Shown: one piece after another, positions 1 to 6,662 of the stretch
Position numbering within the stretch: position 1 is the stretch's first letter
How the letters are laid out: every line of letters begins with the position of its first letter
NCBI GenBank assembly: GCA_964516635.1
Contig: CAZEZY010000097.1
Location: 1 to 9,057, forward strand
Length of the DNA: 9,057 nucleotides
Origin: CAZEZY01 sp964516635
Lineage (GTDB): Bacteria; Pseudomonadota; Gammaproteobacteria; Burkholderiales; Burkholderiaceae_C
Direction of reading: 5' to 3'
Made by a program: the position numbers and the translations under genes
Notes under the pieces: model-generated
Seen by the model: only the letters and a program-made list of their open reading frames with translations
Database searches by the model: none
What the model was told of the DNA's origin: nothing

Positions 1-541
1 GACGCAGCATCACCACCCGCAGATCGCGCGAAAACGCCAGCAACATCTTTCGGATGTTTTCGGTCTGAGCGGCATCGAGTTCGGAGGGCACGCCGACAGG
101 TGCGTCGAGCAGGGCGCGCTGCGCCCGCACCTCGGCCGCCTTCATGCGGGTTTGCCGCTGCAACTGGACCAGCTTGGTGGTTTCGACCGCCACATCGGCA
201 AAGTCCTGGCCGAAGGCCTTGGTGATGACCTCTTTCGGGCGATTCAGGTACTGGCAGGCATACACCAGATAACCACAGGCCTTCATTTCGGGGGTGCCAC
301 CCATCATGTCGATGATGGCCGCCACCCCGTCGGCATGATCCAGCGTGTTTTCGCCGGTATCGAGGGTCTCGGCCATGAGCAGCGGCTCGGCAAACGCACG
401 CGCCCTGTCCACGGCCCGCTGGTCTGCAGGGGTTCTGGACAAGGCGGCCACCAGGGCTGGCGGGTGATCAGACACCCGACCGAAAGGTGCAGTCGCCTCG
501 GACGCCTCTGGTGGCGCCTGCGACGAAACGGTGACCATCAT
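1..541 (-). CDS. relA: RelA-type (p)ppGpp synthetase, N-terminal part (runs off the left edge)
   Basis: Only the first 180 residues are in the window; the gene continues past base 1. RelA makes (p)ppGpp from ATP and GTP or GDP when ribosomes stall on uncharged tRNA. The visible part is the N-terminal HD-like domain. Residues around 69-100 (HADGVAAI, then YLVYACQYL) align with the HD hydrolase region, but the metal-binding HD motif (normally LLHDVVEDT-like) is replaced by YACQYL. Residues 159-180 (QTENIRKMLLAFSRDLRVVM) are the well-conserved helix found in both E. coli RelA and SpoT. Loss of the HD motif points to a synthetase-only RelA rather than bifunctional SpoT. The ATG at 541 overlaps the hydrolase stop (TGATG), and a GGAG lies 5 bases upstream inside the last hydrolase codons; a second ATG follows directly at 538. 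The synthetase, TGS and ACT domains are not visible, so completeness cannot be judged. Confidence 0.9.
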   Translation of the reverse strand, partial: MMVTVSSQAPPEASEATAPFGRVSDHPPALVAALSRTPADQRAVDRARAFAEPLLMAETLDTGENTLDHADGVAAIIDMMGGTPEMKACGYLVYACQYLNRPKEVITKAFGQDFADVAVETTKLVQLQRQTRMKAAEVRAQRALLDAPVGVPSELDAAQTENIRKMLLAFSRDLRVVMLR

Positions 542-1488
542 CAGGGCTCCATCAGGAACGCCTGGACGACGTTCACCTGATCGCTCGCCACGAGCGTGGG
601 CGCATGGCCCACCCCGGCAAACTCGACCAGTCGCGCACGGGGCCCGCGCTGTGTCATGGCCAGGGCCGTCTCGTGGCTGAGCAGATCGGATTCGGCGCCA
701 CGCAACACCAGGGTCGGGGCATGAATGGCATCGTACATCTGCCAGAGCATCTGCTCACCGGCATGGGCGGCTTCACGTGCCGCCTCGGTCAGGCCGGCAG
801 CCAGCATGGCGCGGAAGGGGACGGCGATGTCGGGGTCGTAATGAAAGGTCCAGCCCTCCTGCACCGGCCTCAGCATGGGACGGGACAACGCCAGCCAGGC
901 TTCACGGCTGTGCGGCCCGAATGAACGGGACACTTCCCACAAGGCATCAGCCGCCTCCTGCTCGCTGGCATAAACCCGCTGAACACCCAGATAGGTGCCG
1001 ATACGCTGAAGCGACTGCGGCTGAATGACCGGTCCGACATCGTTGAGCACCAGACGGCGCAGGCCCACCGCCGGCTGGGAAGCCAGGGCCATGCCGATCA
1101 GGCCACCCATGCTCGTGCCCACCCAGTCGATGCGCAGGGCGTAGGGTTCGGCCGTTCCGGTGGCGGCAGCATGACGCTGGCGCAGGCAAGCCAGCACCAT
1201 GGCGAGGTCGGTGGCATAGGTCGGTACCTGATAGGCCATGGGGTCGGCCAGCCAGTCACTGTGACCGCGACCGGCCACGTCCACGGCGATGACGCTGGCG
1301 TGAGGGGCCAGCGTCCGGGCCAGCACGTCGAAGTCTCGAGACTGTCGGCTGAGCCCATGGACACAAACGACCACGTGCGAAGGAAAAGGCTGGCCAGTGG
1401 CATTCCACTCCCACCAGGCCACGCGCCGTTCGTCGCTGTGCTTGGCCCGGGGACCGGGGACCACGAGATGATGCAATACAGGTTCCAT
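541..1488 (-). CDS. alpha/beta hydrolase of unknown substrate
   Basis: A 315-residue alpha/beta-hydrolase-fold protein, a normal length for the family, probably cytoplasmic because no signal peptide is seen. The catalytic set is complete: oxyanion-hole HG at 44-45, nucleophile Ser126 in the elbow GTSMGG (124-129), acid Asp268 in LRGAESD, and His295 in GVGHAP. The region around residues 66-80 (VIAVDVAGRGHSDW) is typical of esterases and C-C hydrolases. The substrate cannot be read from the sequence. The ATG at 1488 was chosen because homology begins soon after it and a GGAGA lies about 11 bases upstream. The reading frame stays open far upstream, across bdhA on the other strand, but those codons do not look like protein. 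The gene is translationally coupled to relA (TGATG) and diverges from bdhA. Its neighbour bdhA makes a hydroxybutyrate-ester hydrolase conceivable, but this is speculation. Confidence 0.9.
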   Translation of the reverse strand: MEPVLHHLVVPGPRAKHSDERRVAWWEWNATGQPFPSHVVVCVHGLSRQSRDFDVLARTLAPHASVIAVDVAGRGHSDWLADPMAYQVPTYATDLAMVLACLRQRHAAATGTAEPYALRIDWVGTSMGGLIGMALASQPAVGLRRLVLNDVGPVIQPQSLQRIGTYLGVQRVYASEQEAADALWEVSRSFGPHSREAWLALSRPMLRPVQEGWTFHYDPDIAVPFRAMLAAGLTEAAREAAHAGEQMLWQMYDAIHAPTLVLRGAESDLLSHETALAMTQRGPRARLVEFAGVGHAPTLVASDQVNVVQAFLMEP

Positions 1489-1584
1489 GATGTGAGCTTG
1501 TCTCCAGCGGTGGTGTGTCAGCTGGCCCTTTCGGGTTCCCTGATAATGTTCCGGCATTGATCGTAAATCATAGGAGCGCACTTC
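1489..1584. promoter_or_regulatory. divergent intergenic region, hydrolase / bdhA
   Basis: This 96-base gap must carry the start signals for the leftward hydrolase-relA genes and the rightward bdhA. I can see the bdhA Shine-Dalgarno sequence AGGAG at 1572-1576, 8 bases before its ATG, and the hydrolase's GGAGA near 1500. A GATAAT at 1542-1547 resembles a -10 box for bdhA, but no good -35 sits 16-18 bases upstream, so I do not call a promoter. No convincing operator repeat is visible. Confidence 0.45.
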
Positions 1585-2355
1585 ATGCTGAAAAACAAAA
1601 CCGCCCTGGTGACAGGATCCACCAGCGGGATTGGTCTGGGTATCGCCAAGGCACTGGCGCGTCAGGGTGCCCACATCATGCTCAACGGATTCGGGGATGT
1701 GGAGGCGGCCAAAGCGGAAGTGGCCGCGCTGGGCGTCCAGGTGGGTTACCACGGCGCCGACATGAGCAAACCGGCCGAGATCGAGGACATGATGAAGGCC
1801 GCTGCCGCGACCTTCGGTCAGGTGGACATTCTGGTCAACAACGCCGGGATCCAGCACGTGGCCCCGGTGGAGGACTTCCCGGTGGACCGCTGGGACGCCA
1901 TCATTGCCATCAACCTGAGCAGCGCCTTTCACACCAGCCGCCTGGCTCTGCCCGCCATGAAGGCCGCCAACTGGGGGCGGATCATCAACGTGGCTTCGGT
2001 CCATGGCCTGGTGGCTTCGGCGCAGAAGTCGGCCTATGTGGCGGCCAAGCATGGCATTGTGGGACTGACGAAGGTGACCGCTCTGGAAACGGCCACCACG
2101 GGCGTGACTTGTAACGCCATCTGCCCGGGCTGGGTGCTGACCCCGCTGGTGCAGAAACAGGTGGATGCAAAAGCGGCTGCGCTGGGACTGAGCAACGAAG
2201 AGGCCACCAGGGTGCTGCTGGGCGAGAAAGAGCCCTCGATGCAGTTCACCACGCCGGAAGAACTGGGCGAACTGGCGGTGTTTTTCTGTTCGTCGGCCGC
2301 CGGCAACGTGCGTGGCGTGGCCTGGAACATGGATGGCGGCTGGGCCGCCCAGTGA
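1585..2355 (+). CDS. bdhA: D-3-hydroxybutyrate dehydrogenase (SDR family)
   Basis: A 256-residue short-chain dehydrogenase that interconverts D-3-hydroxybutyrate and acetoacetate with NAD, the cytoplasmic step linking polyhydroxybutyrate breakdown to acetoacetyl-CoA. The cofactor motif TGSTSGIG is at 10-17 and NNAG at 85-88. The catalytic tetrad is Asn110, Ser138, Tyr151 and Lys155 (YVAAK). The residues known to bind substrate in the Pseudomonas fragi enzyme (Gln94, His144, Lys152, Trp187, Gln196) all have counterparts at a constant offset of -4: Gln90, His140, Lys148, Trp183, Gln192. This makes the specific assignment much firmer than a generic SDR call. The C-terminus WNMDGGWAAQ is also typical. 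The start has a good AGGAG 8 bases upstream. It reads away from the hydrolase gene and converges on the SIMPL gene with a 15-base gap that shows no terminator. The symbol hbdH is also used for this gene. Confidence 0.95.
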   Translation: MLKNKTALVTGSTSGIGLGIAKALARQGAHIMLNGFGDVEAAKAEVAALGVQVGYHGADMSKPAEIEDMMKAAAATFGQVDILVNNAGIQHVAPVEDFPVDRWDAIIAINLSSAFHTSRLALPAMKAANWGRIINVASVHGLVASAQKSAYVAAKHGIVGLTKVTALETATTGVTCNAICPGWVLTPLVQKQVDAKAAALGLSNEEATRVLLGEKEPSMQFTTPEELGELAVFFCSSAAGNVRGVAWNMDGGWAAQ

Positions 2356-2370
2356 GCCGCCCACTCCCCG

Positions 2371-3093
2371 CTACTGCAACTGCACGCTGCCCGAAACGCT
2401 GACTTGCACCAGCGTTTTGCCCGGTTCTGCCGGAACCGGTGCGGCCGACATGGCCATGCCGGCTTCCGCACCCATCATCACGCGGGGGCGCATGGCATAG
2501 TCCTGCCCGCCCTCGCTCACCGCCACTTCGCGCAGGGTGTAACCGTTGAACCCGAAGTCCCGGGCGATCTGCTGGGCCGAGGCCTTGAATCGGGCAATGG
2601 CTTCGCTGCGCATGCCAGCCTCCAGGGTCTGACGTGCCTGCCGGCTGAGCGAAAACCCCATCTGAGAGACCGACATGCCTGGGGTGTCGCCGGCCGTTGC
2701 GCCAATGCGGGCCACATCGCGCCCCTGTACCACCAGATCGGCACTGCCCTGCCAGGCGATGATCTGCCCTTCGCGGTTGTGGCGCGGCTGAACGCTGAAC
2801 CCGCCACTGCTGACTTCGAGTTCTCCCTCTTTGACGCGGGGGCGGATGTGGCGCAACGCACCGTCCACGGCGTTCTTGAGTTGTCGTTGCACGGTGGCGG
2901 CATCCGCTGCCTGTGCTCGGTGGGTGAGAACCACCGTCAGCCAGTCCTGGGGGGCCTCTTGCTGCGCGCTGGCACTGAGCTGAACCACGTTGTGCACGGC
3001 GACAGGCGACTGGGCATGAACCGGCATGCTGGCTACCAAGGTGGCGGCCGTTGCCCAGGCGCAAAGGCGCAGGGGGTGGCGAATCGTCATCAT
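2371..3093 (-). CDS. SIMPL-domain (DUF541, YggE-like) periplasmic protein
   Basis: A 240-residue exported protein. Residues 1-27 form a classic Sec signal peptide: a basic N-terminus (RHPLR), a hydrophobic stretch around 11-23 and a VHA cleavage motif before Gln28. The rest is one SIMPL/DUF541 domain, supported by the opening VVQLSASAQQEAPQDWL, the QRQLKNAVDGAL helix, a GGFSVQPRHNREGQIIAWQGSADLVV strand pair, and the ending VQVSVSGSVQLQ. Family members such as E. coli YggE lie in the periplasm or outer envelope and are linked loosely to stress tolerance; no enzymatic activity is established, and none is inferred here. Two adjacent ATGs (3093 and 3090) follow a strong GGAGG at 3103-3099, at 5 and 8 bases; either may be used. 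The open frame continues upstream through the ompR leader but lacks homology. It is divergent from ompR-envZ, so control by that system is possible but unproven. Confidence 0.85.
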   Translation of the reverse strand: MMTIRHPLRLCAWATAATLVASMPVHAQSPVAVHNVVQLSASAQQEAPQDWLTVVLTHRAQAADAATVQRQLKNAVDGALRHIRPRVKEGELEVSSGGFSVQPRHNREGQIIAWQGSADLVVQGRDVARIGATAGDTPGMSVSQMGFSLSRQARQTLEAGMRSEAIARFKASAQQIARDFGFNGYTLREVAVSEGGQDYAMRPRVMMGAEAGMAMSAAPVPAEPGKTLVQVSVSGSVQLQ

Positions 3094-3110
3094 GAATACC
3101 TCCGAAACAA

Positions 3111-3126
3111 GGCCAAAGGGCCAAAG
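3111..3126. repeat. perfect tandem 8-mer GGCCAAAG x2
   Basis: GGCCAAAG occurs at 3111-3118 and again at 3119-3126 with no spacer. It lies 18-33 bases upstream of the SIMPL start, in that gene's probable leader or promoter. It could be a direct-repeat operator or replication slippage; the sequence alone does not decide. Confidence 0.6.
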
Positions 3127-3240
3127 CAACCAGTTTGCCAGCGAATCAGCCCGCCTGATGGCCGCCCACTTTGCACAACGGCAACAACTGTAACCGTGCG
3201 TATCCCAGGCGCGGGCACACGGCTCTGACGGCACGGGCGG

Positions 3241-3262
3241 TGTCACAATGACCACTGTGACA
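3241..3262. promoter_or_regulatory. 22-base near-palindrome upstream of ompR (candidate operator or leader hairpin)
   Basis: Outer arms TGTCACA (3241-3247) and TGTGACA (3256-3262) are perfect inverted repeats of 7 bases around an 8-base centre. Two further pairs inside the centre also match, giving 9 of 11 symmetric pairs. Its right edge is 15 bases before the ompR ATG at 3278 and does not include the GGAG at 3269-3272. It does not fit the CRP/FNR TGTGA-N6-TCACA pattern, since the half-site order is reversed. It could be a dimeric repressor operator or an mRNA stem in the 5' leader. Confidence 0.5.
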
Positions 3263-3277
3263 TTTTCCGGAGCCTTC

Positions 3278-4009
3278 ATGCCCGCTCTGCCCAACCGCCC
3301 AGACCGGATCGTTGTCGTCGATGACGATGCCCGCATACGGGATCTGCTCAACCGTTACCTGACCCAGGAAGGGTTTGATGTCTGGGTGGCCGAAGACGCC
3401 CGCACACTCGATCGCCTGTTGCTGCGCGACACCGTCAACCTGATTGTGCTGGACCTGATGCTCCCCGGCGAAGACGGCCTGAGCATCTGCCGGCGGCTGC
3501 GAGCAAGCGGCAATCGCACGCCAATCATCATGCTGACAGCAAAGAGCGAGGATGTCGATCGCATCGTCGGGCTGGAAGTGGGGGCCGACGACTACCTGGG
3601 CAAACCTTTCAACCCGCGCGAGCTGCTGGCCCGCATCCACGCGGTGCTGCGCCGTCGACCGCCACCGGAGGTGCCTGGCGCGCCATCGAGCGAGCAGGAA
3701 GTCGTGACCTTCGGCCCCTTCGAACTCGACCTGGGCAAACGGATTTTGCGGAAAAATGGCACTGAAATCGCGCTGACCACCGGGGAATTCGCCATGCTCA
3801 AGGCGCTGGTGCGCCACCCCCGACAACCGATGTCCCGCGACAAGCTGGCCCAGATGGCCAGAGGACGCGAGTTCGAACCGTTTGACCGCAGCCTGGATGT
3901 GCAGGTGTCACGCCTGCGCAAGCTGATCGAAGCCGACCCCTCCTCCCCGCGCTACTTCCAGACCGTATGGGGCGTCGGCTACGTGTTCGTACCTGACGAC
4001 AACGCCTGA
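3278..4009 (+). CDS. ompR: OmpR-family DNA-binding response regulator OmpR
   Basis: A 243-residue two-component response regulator. The receiver domain (about residues 9-125) has the acidic pair Asp15/Asp16, phosphoacceptor Asp59 in VLDLMLPGEDGLSICRRLR, and Lys109 in GKPFNPRELLARI. The winged-helix output domain (about 142-240) shows LTTGEFAMLKALVRHPRQP, RSLDVQVSRLRKLIE and QTVWGVGYVFVPD. Long stretches match E. coli OmpR nearly word for word, including VDRIVGLEVGADDY and ARGREFE, so the name OmpR is preferred over a generic label. E. coli OmpR controls porins in response to osmolarity and acid; the target set here is unknown. The ATG at 3278 was chosen because GGAG lies 5 bases upstream and MPALPNRPDR matches family starts. 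An in-frame ATG at 3248 would put the coding sequence through the near-palindrome. The sensor gene envZ follows after 4 bases. Confidence 0.94.
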   Translation: MPALPNRPDRIVVVDDDARIRDLLNRYLTQEGFDVWVAEDARTLDRLLLRDTVNLIVLDLMLPGEDGLSICRRLRASGNRTPIIMLTAKSEDVDRIVGLEVGADDYLGKPFNPRELLARIHAVLRRRPPPEVPGAPSSEQEVVTFGPFELDLGKRILRKNGTEIALTTGEFAMLKALVRHPRQPMSRDKLAQMARGREFEPFDRSLDVQVSRLRKLIEADPSSPRYFQTVWGVGYVFVPDDNA

Positions 4010-4013
4010 ACCC

Positions 4014-5351
4014 ATGTCAGTGGCCACCACGCCGCCGGTCCACAGCATCAGCCTGTTCTGGCGCACGTTCCTGCTGCTGGGCGCCCTGCTGCTGGGTTCG
4101 GTGATGGCCTGGTTCCAGACCTTCCGCGCACTGGAGGAAGAACCCCGGGCACTGCAAGGCGCACAACAGCTGGCTTCGGTGGTCAATCTCACTCGCGCTG
4201 CCATGGTGCATGCCGATGCCATCGCTCGCGTTTCCCTGGTCAAGACGCTGGTCGAGCAGGAAAACGTCCGTATCGCCGTCAGAGAGCCGAGCGACACCCA
4301 CAAGGCCTATGACCAGGATCCCTTGAGCCGGCGGATCAGCGAGTCCCTCGCCAGCCGGTTGGGTGAAGACACGATTGTCGCGCGTGAGGTCAACGGCTTT
4401 CCCGGCCTCTGGATCGGCTTTGTGATAGAAGATGACAATTTCTGGCTGCTGGCCGATCCCGAGCGCGTCGGCAGCGTGAAGGGAGAAACCTGGCTGGTCT
4501 GGCTGGCCATTGCGGGCAGCCTGTCCTTGCTGGGGGCAGCGGTGTTTGCCAGATTGCTCAACCGCCCCCTGAAGCAGCTGTCCGCCGCGACAGCGCGGGT
4601 CAGGGATGGGGATTTCGAGTCAGGCCGGCTCGATGAACAGGTGGCCACGGTGGAAATCCGGGAGGTCAACATCGGATTCAACCGGATGGCCGAGCAACTG
4701 GCGAAGGCCGAGGCCGACCGCACCCTGATGCTGGCCGGCATTTCTCACGATTTGCGTACCCCCCTGGCTCGCCTTCGTCTTGAAACCGAGATGAGCGTAC
4801 CCGAAGAGACCCCCAGACAGCTCATGGCCGCCGATATCGAACAGGTCACGGCCATCATCGACAAGTTTCTGGACTACGCCCGGGCCGAGCACGTGCAGTT
4901 GGACACGGTCTGCCTGAACGACGTGATTCAGGCCGCTTTACAACCTTATGCCGGATCGCCGGACAGTCTGGTGCACTTCAACAACGACCAGAAATGGCAG
5001 GTAAAGGCTGATGGCATCGAATTGCGACGGGTGCTGGACAACCTGCTGGAAAACGCGTCCCGCTATGGCCGTGGACCTGACCACACCCTGAAACTGGATC
5101 TTCATGCCTCCCGGGAAGGCCAGATCGTGAAGCTGGTGGTGACGGACCACGGTGCCGGGGCACCAGCGGAATTGCTGCCTCGGCTGATGGAGCCTTTTTT
5201 CAGGGCCAATGAGGCGCGTACCGCTGCCACGGGTTCCGGACTCGGTCTGGCCATTGCCGCCAGGACGATGCAGCGCATGGGGGGGCAACTGACGCTTCGA
5301 CAGGCGCCCACTGGCGGCCTTGCGGCCGAACTTCTGCTGCGCGCGGCCTGA
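4014..5351 (+). CDS. envZ: EnvZ-like sensor histidine kinase
   Basis: A 445-residue membrane sensor kinase, close to the 450 of E. coli EnvZ. One membrane segment lies at about 15-36 and a second at about 160-180, enclosing a periplasmic sensor region of roughly 120 residues with no recognised domain. A HAMP linker follows at about 180-232. The dimerisation and phosphoacceptor helix carries His245 in GISHDLRTPLARLRLE. The ATPase domain has an N box (DNLLENASRYG, Asn347), a G1 box DHGAG (378-382), an F box with PFF (394-396) and a G2 box GSGLGLAI (407-414), so the kinase looks intact. It is expected to phosphorylate the OmpR encoded just upstream. The ATG lies 4 bases after the ompR stop and has no clear Shine-Dalgarno sequence, so translation is probably coupled to ompR. 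The gene ends 3 bases from the convergent ispF stop, leaving no room for a separate terminator. Confidence 0.93.
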   Translation: MSVATTPPVHSISLFWRTFLLLGALLLGSVMAWFQTFRALEEEPRALQGAQQLASVVNLTRAAMVHADAIARVSLVKTLVEQENVRIAVREPSDTHKAYDQDPLSRRISESLASRLGEDTIVAREVNGFPGLWIGFVIEDDNFWLLADPERVGSVKGETWLVWLAIAGSLSLLGAAVFARLLNRPLKQLSAATARVRDGDFESGRLDEQVATVEIREVNIGFNRMAEQLAKAEADRTLMLAGISHDLRTPLARLRLETEMSVPEETPRQLMAADIEQVTAIIDKFLDYARAEHVQLDTVCLNDVIQAALQPYAGSPDSLVHFNNDQKWQVKADGIELRRVLDNLLENASRYGRGPDHTLKLDLHASREGQIVKLVVTDHGAGAPAELLPRLMEPFFRANEARTAATGSGLGLAIAARTMQRMGGQLTLRQAPTGGLAAELLLRAA

Positions 5352-5354
5352 CAC

Positions 5355-5867
5355 TCAGATCGAACGGGTCAGCAACACCACGGCGCGACACTCGATGCTC
5401 AGCCCCTGCCCTACCGGCCCGAGCTTTTCAGCGGTTTTGGCCTTCACATTCACCTGACCGGCTTCAAGCCCCAGCACCTGGGCGATCCGGGCCCGCATCG
5501 CGGCTTTGTAGGGTGCCAGTTTGGGAGACTGCGCCATGACGGTCGCATCCACATTGGCCACCGCATAGCCTAGGGCCTGCACCTGCTGCCACGCATGGGC
5601 CAGCAGCGTAGCCGAATCGGCACCGTGGAATCGGTCATCGGTATCGGGAAACAGGGTGCCGATGTCGCCTAAGGCAGCGGCGCCCAGCAAGGCATCCGTG
5701 ATGGCATGCAGCAAGGCATCGGCATCCGAATGACCCAGCAAGCCGCTGTGGTGGGGTATGGTCACGCCACCCAGCACCAGGCGACGACCGGGCACCAGCG
5801 CATGCACATCCCAGCCCTCGCCGATTCGGAAGGGGGTGTGGTGACGATCGGTTGACATCGGGCTCAT
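5355..5867 (-). CDS. ispF: 2-C-methyl-D-erythritol 2,4-cyclodiphosphate synthase
   Basis: A 170-residue IspF, the MEP-pathway enzyme that cyclises 4-diphosphocytidyl-methylerythritol 2-phosphate to the 2,4-cyclodiphosphate with loss of CMP. The divalent-metal ligands are Asp20 and His22 (EGWDVHAL) and His54, matching Asp8, His10 and His42 of E. coli at a constant offset of 12. Other signatures are GHSDADALLHAITDALLGAAALGDIG (residues 45-70), FPDTD, and the VKAKTAEKLGPVGQG segment near the C-terminus. The ATG at 5867 forms an ATGA overlap with the ispD stop; no good Shine-Dalgarno sequence is seen, so coupled translation is likely. A second in-frame ATG at 5858 (MSTDRHH) would remove three residues and fits the family length as well. 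Cytoplasmic homotrimer by family knowledge. Confidence 0.96.
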   Translation of the reverse strand: MSPMSTDRHHTPFRIGEGWDVHALVPGRRLVLGGVTIPHHSGLLGHSDADALLHAITDALLGAAALGDIGTLFPDTDDRFHGADSATLLAHAWQQVQALGYAVANVDATVMAQSPKLAPYKAAMRARIAQVLGLEAGQVNVKAKTAEKLGPVGQGLSIECRAVVLLTRSI

Positions 5868-6655
5868 GAAGCGCTTTCGTCTGAGGGTTGACAGGCCAGC
5901 AGGGCTTCGGCCACTGCAAAATCCTCTGGATAGGTGACCTTGATGTTTCGAGCGCTGCCGGTCACCAGCAGGGGGCGGTAACCGGCAGCCTCCACGGCAC
6001 TCGCCTCGTCGGTGATGCCAAGAAAACCGGAAGGCTCATGAGACGCCAGGGCATCGTACAGCACACCCCATCGAAACATTTGCGGGGTTTGTGCCAGCCA
6101 CTTGTCGCCTCGGGGCACCGTGGCCGCCACCCGGGGGTTGTCCTTTGTCGCCTCTTCAGACACAGCCTGTTTCAGGGTGTCGGGCAGCGGCAAAGCCAGC
6201 AGACCACCCACGGCGTCGGCGGCACAAGCCGCCACCAGGCGTTCGATGTCCGACGGGCGAATCAGACAACGCGCCGCGTCGTGCACCAGCACCCAGTCGG
6301 TCTCTCGCGCACCGGCTCCGGCCAGTGCCTGGAGGCCATGGAACACGCTGTGGGCACGGGTGGCGCCGCCCACATGCCAGACCCGCACGCGTTCCGATGG
6401 GCTGCGGTAGATGTGGTCATCAGGCGCCACCACAACCCCTACCCCGCACAGCGCCGGCACATGCAAAAAAGCATCCACCGTGTGGTCGATGACCCGTTGA
6501 CCGGCAAGCCGTTTGTACTGTTTGGGGCCTGAAGCACCGGCACGGCTCCCAGTGCCCGCGCAGGGAATGAGCGCATACAGGCGCTGCGGGTCTTTCATGC
6601 CATCGCTGAAAGGGGTGGCCGCATGGGCGGGAATGAAAGAGGTGTTGGGCAGCAT
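5864..6655 (-). CDS. ispD: 2-C-methyl-D-erythritol 4-phosphate cytidylyltransferase
   Basis: A 263-residue IspD, which joins CTP and methylerythritol 4-phosphate to give 4-diphosphocytidyl-methylerythritol, upstream of IspF in the MEP pathway. The nucleotide-binding loop ALIPCAGTGSRAG is at 28-40 with Arg38 and Lys45 (PKQY), equivalent to Arg20 and Lys27 of E. coli. Also present are GGATRAHSV (96-104), LVHDAARCL with Asp126, WLAQTPQMFRWGVLYDAL (186-203), and Lys239 in NIKVTYPEDFAVAE. The start is uncertain. ATG 6655 has AGGG 5 bases upstream but adds 19 residues before the usual family start; ATG 6598 (MKDPQRLYALIPCAG) fits the family N-terminus but has no visible Shine-Dalgarno sequence. The stop overlaps the ispF start (ATGA), so the two form one transcription unit divergent from mfd. 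Confidence 0.93.
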   Translation of the reverse strand: MLPNTSFIPAHAATPFSDGMKDPQRLYALIPCAGTGSRAGASGPKQYKRLAGQRVIDHTVDAFLHVPALCGVGVVVAPDDHIYRSPSERVRVWHVGGATRAHSVFHGLQALAGAGARETDWVLVHDAARCLIRPSDIERLVAACAADAVGGLLALPLPDTLKQAVSEEATKDNPRVAATVPRGDKWLAQTPQMFRWGVLYDALASHEPSGFLGITDEASAVEAAGYRPLLVTGSARNIKVTYPEDFAVAEALLACQPSDESAS

Positions 6656-6662
6656 GATTGCC

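Larger units (their letters stand above)
3094..3277. promoter_or_regulatory. divergent regulatory region, SIMPL gene / ompR
   Basis: This 184-base gap separates the SIMPL gene from ompR, so it should hold promoters for both directions. It contains the SIMPL Shine-Dalgarno GGAGG (3103-3099), a perfect tandem 8-mer at 3111-3126, a near-palindrome at 3241-3262, and the ompR Shine-Dalgarno GGAG at 3269-3272. TTGCAC at 3171-3176 resembles a -35 box for ompR, but no -10 box stands at a normal distance. GTAAC at 3190-3194 fits the short GNAAC core of E. coli OmpR sites, which is too little to call a binding site. Confidence 0.5.

Noticed and set aside
1489..2364. Upstream continuation of the hydrolase reading frame to a 607-codon open frame opposite bdhA
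   Set aside because: It is the antisense of a clear SDR gene, its residues are rich in His, Gly, Arg and Gln as expected for a GC-rich shadow frame, and hydrolase homology begins only at the ATG at 1488.
2356..2370. A bidirectional terminator between bdhA and the SIMPL gene
   Set aside because: The gap is 15 bases with no inverted repeat and no T-run.
3241..3262. A CRP/FNR binding site in the ompR leader
   Set aside because: The arms read TGTCAC...GTGACA, the opposite arrangement to the TGTGA-N6-TCACA consensus, and the spacing differs.
3248..3277. Upstream ATG at 3248 as the ompR start
   Set aside because: It lies inside the near-palindrome, has no Shine-Dalgarno sequence, and adds ten residues not found at the start of OmpR homologues; ATG 3278 has GGAG 5 bases upstream.
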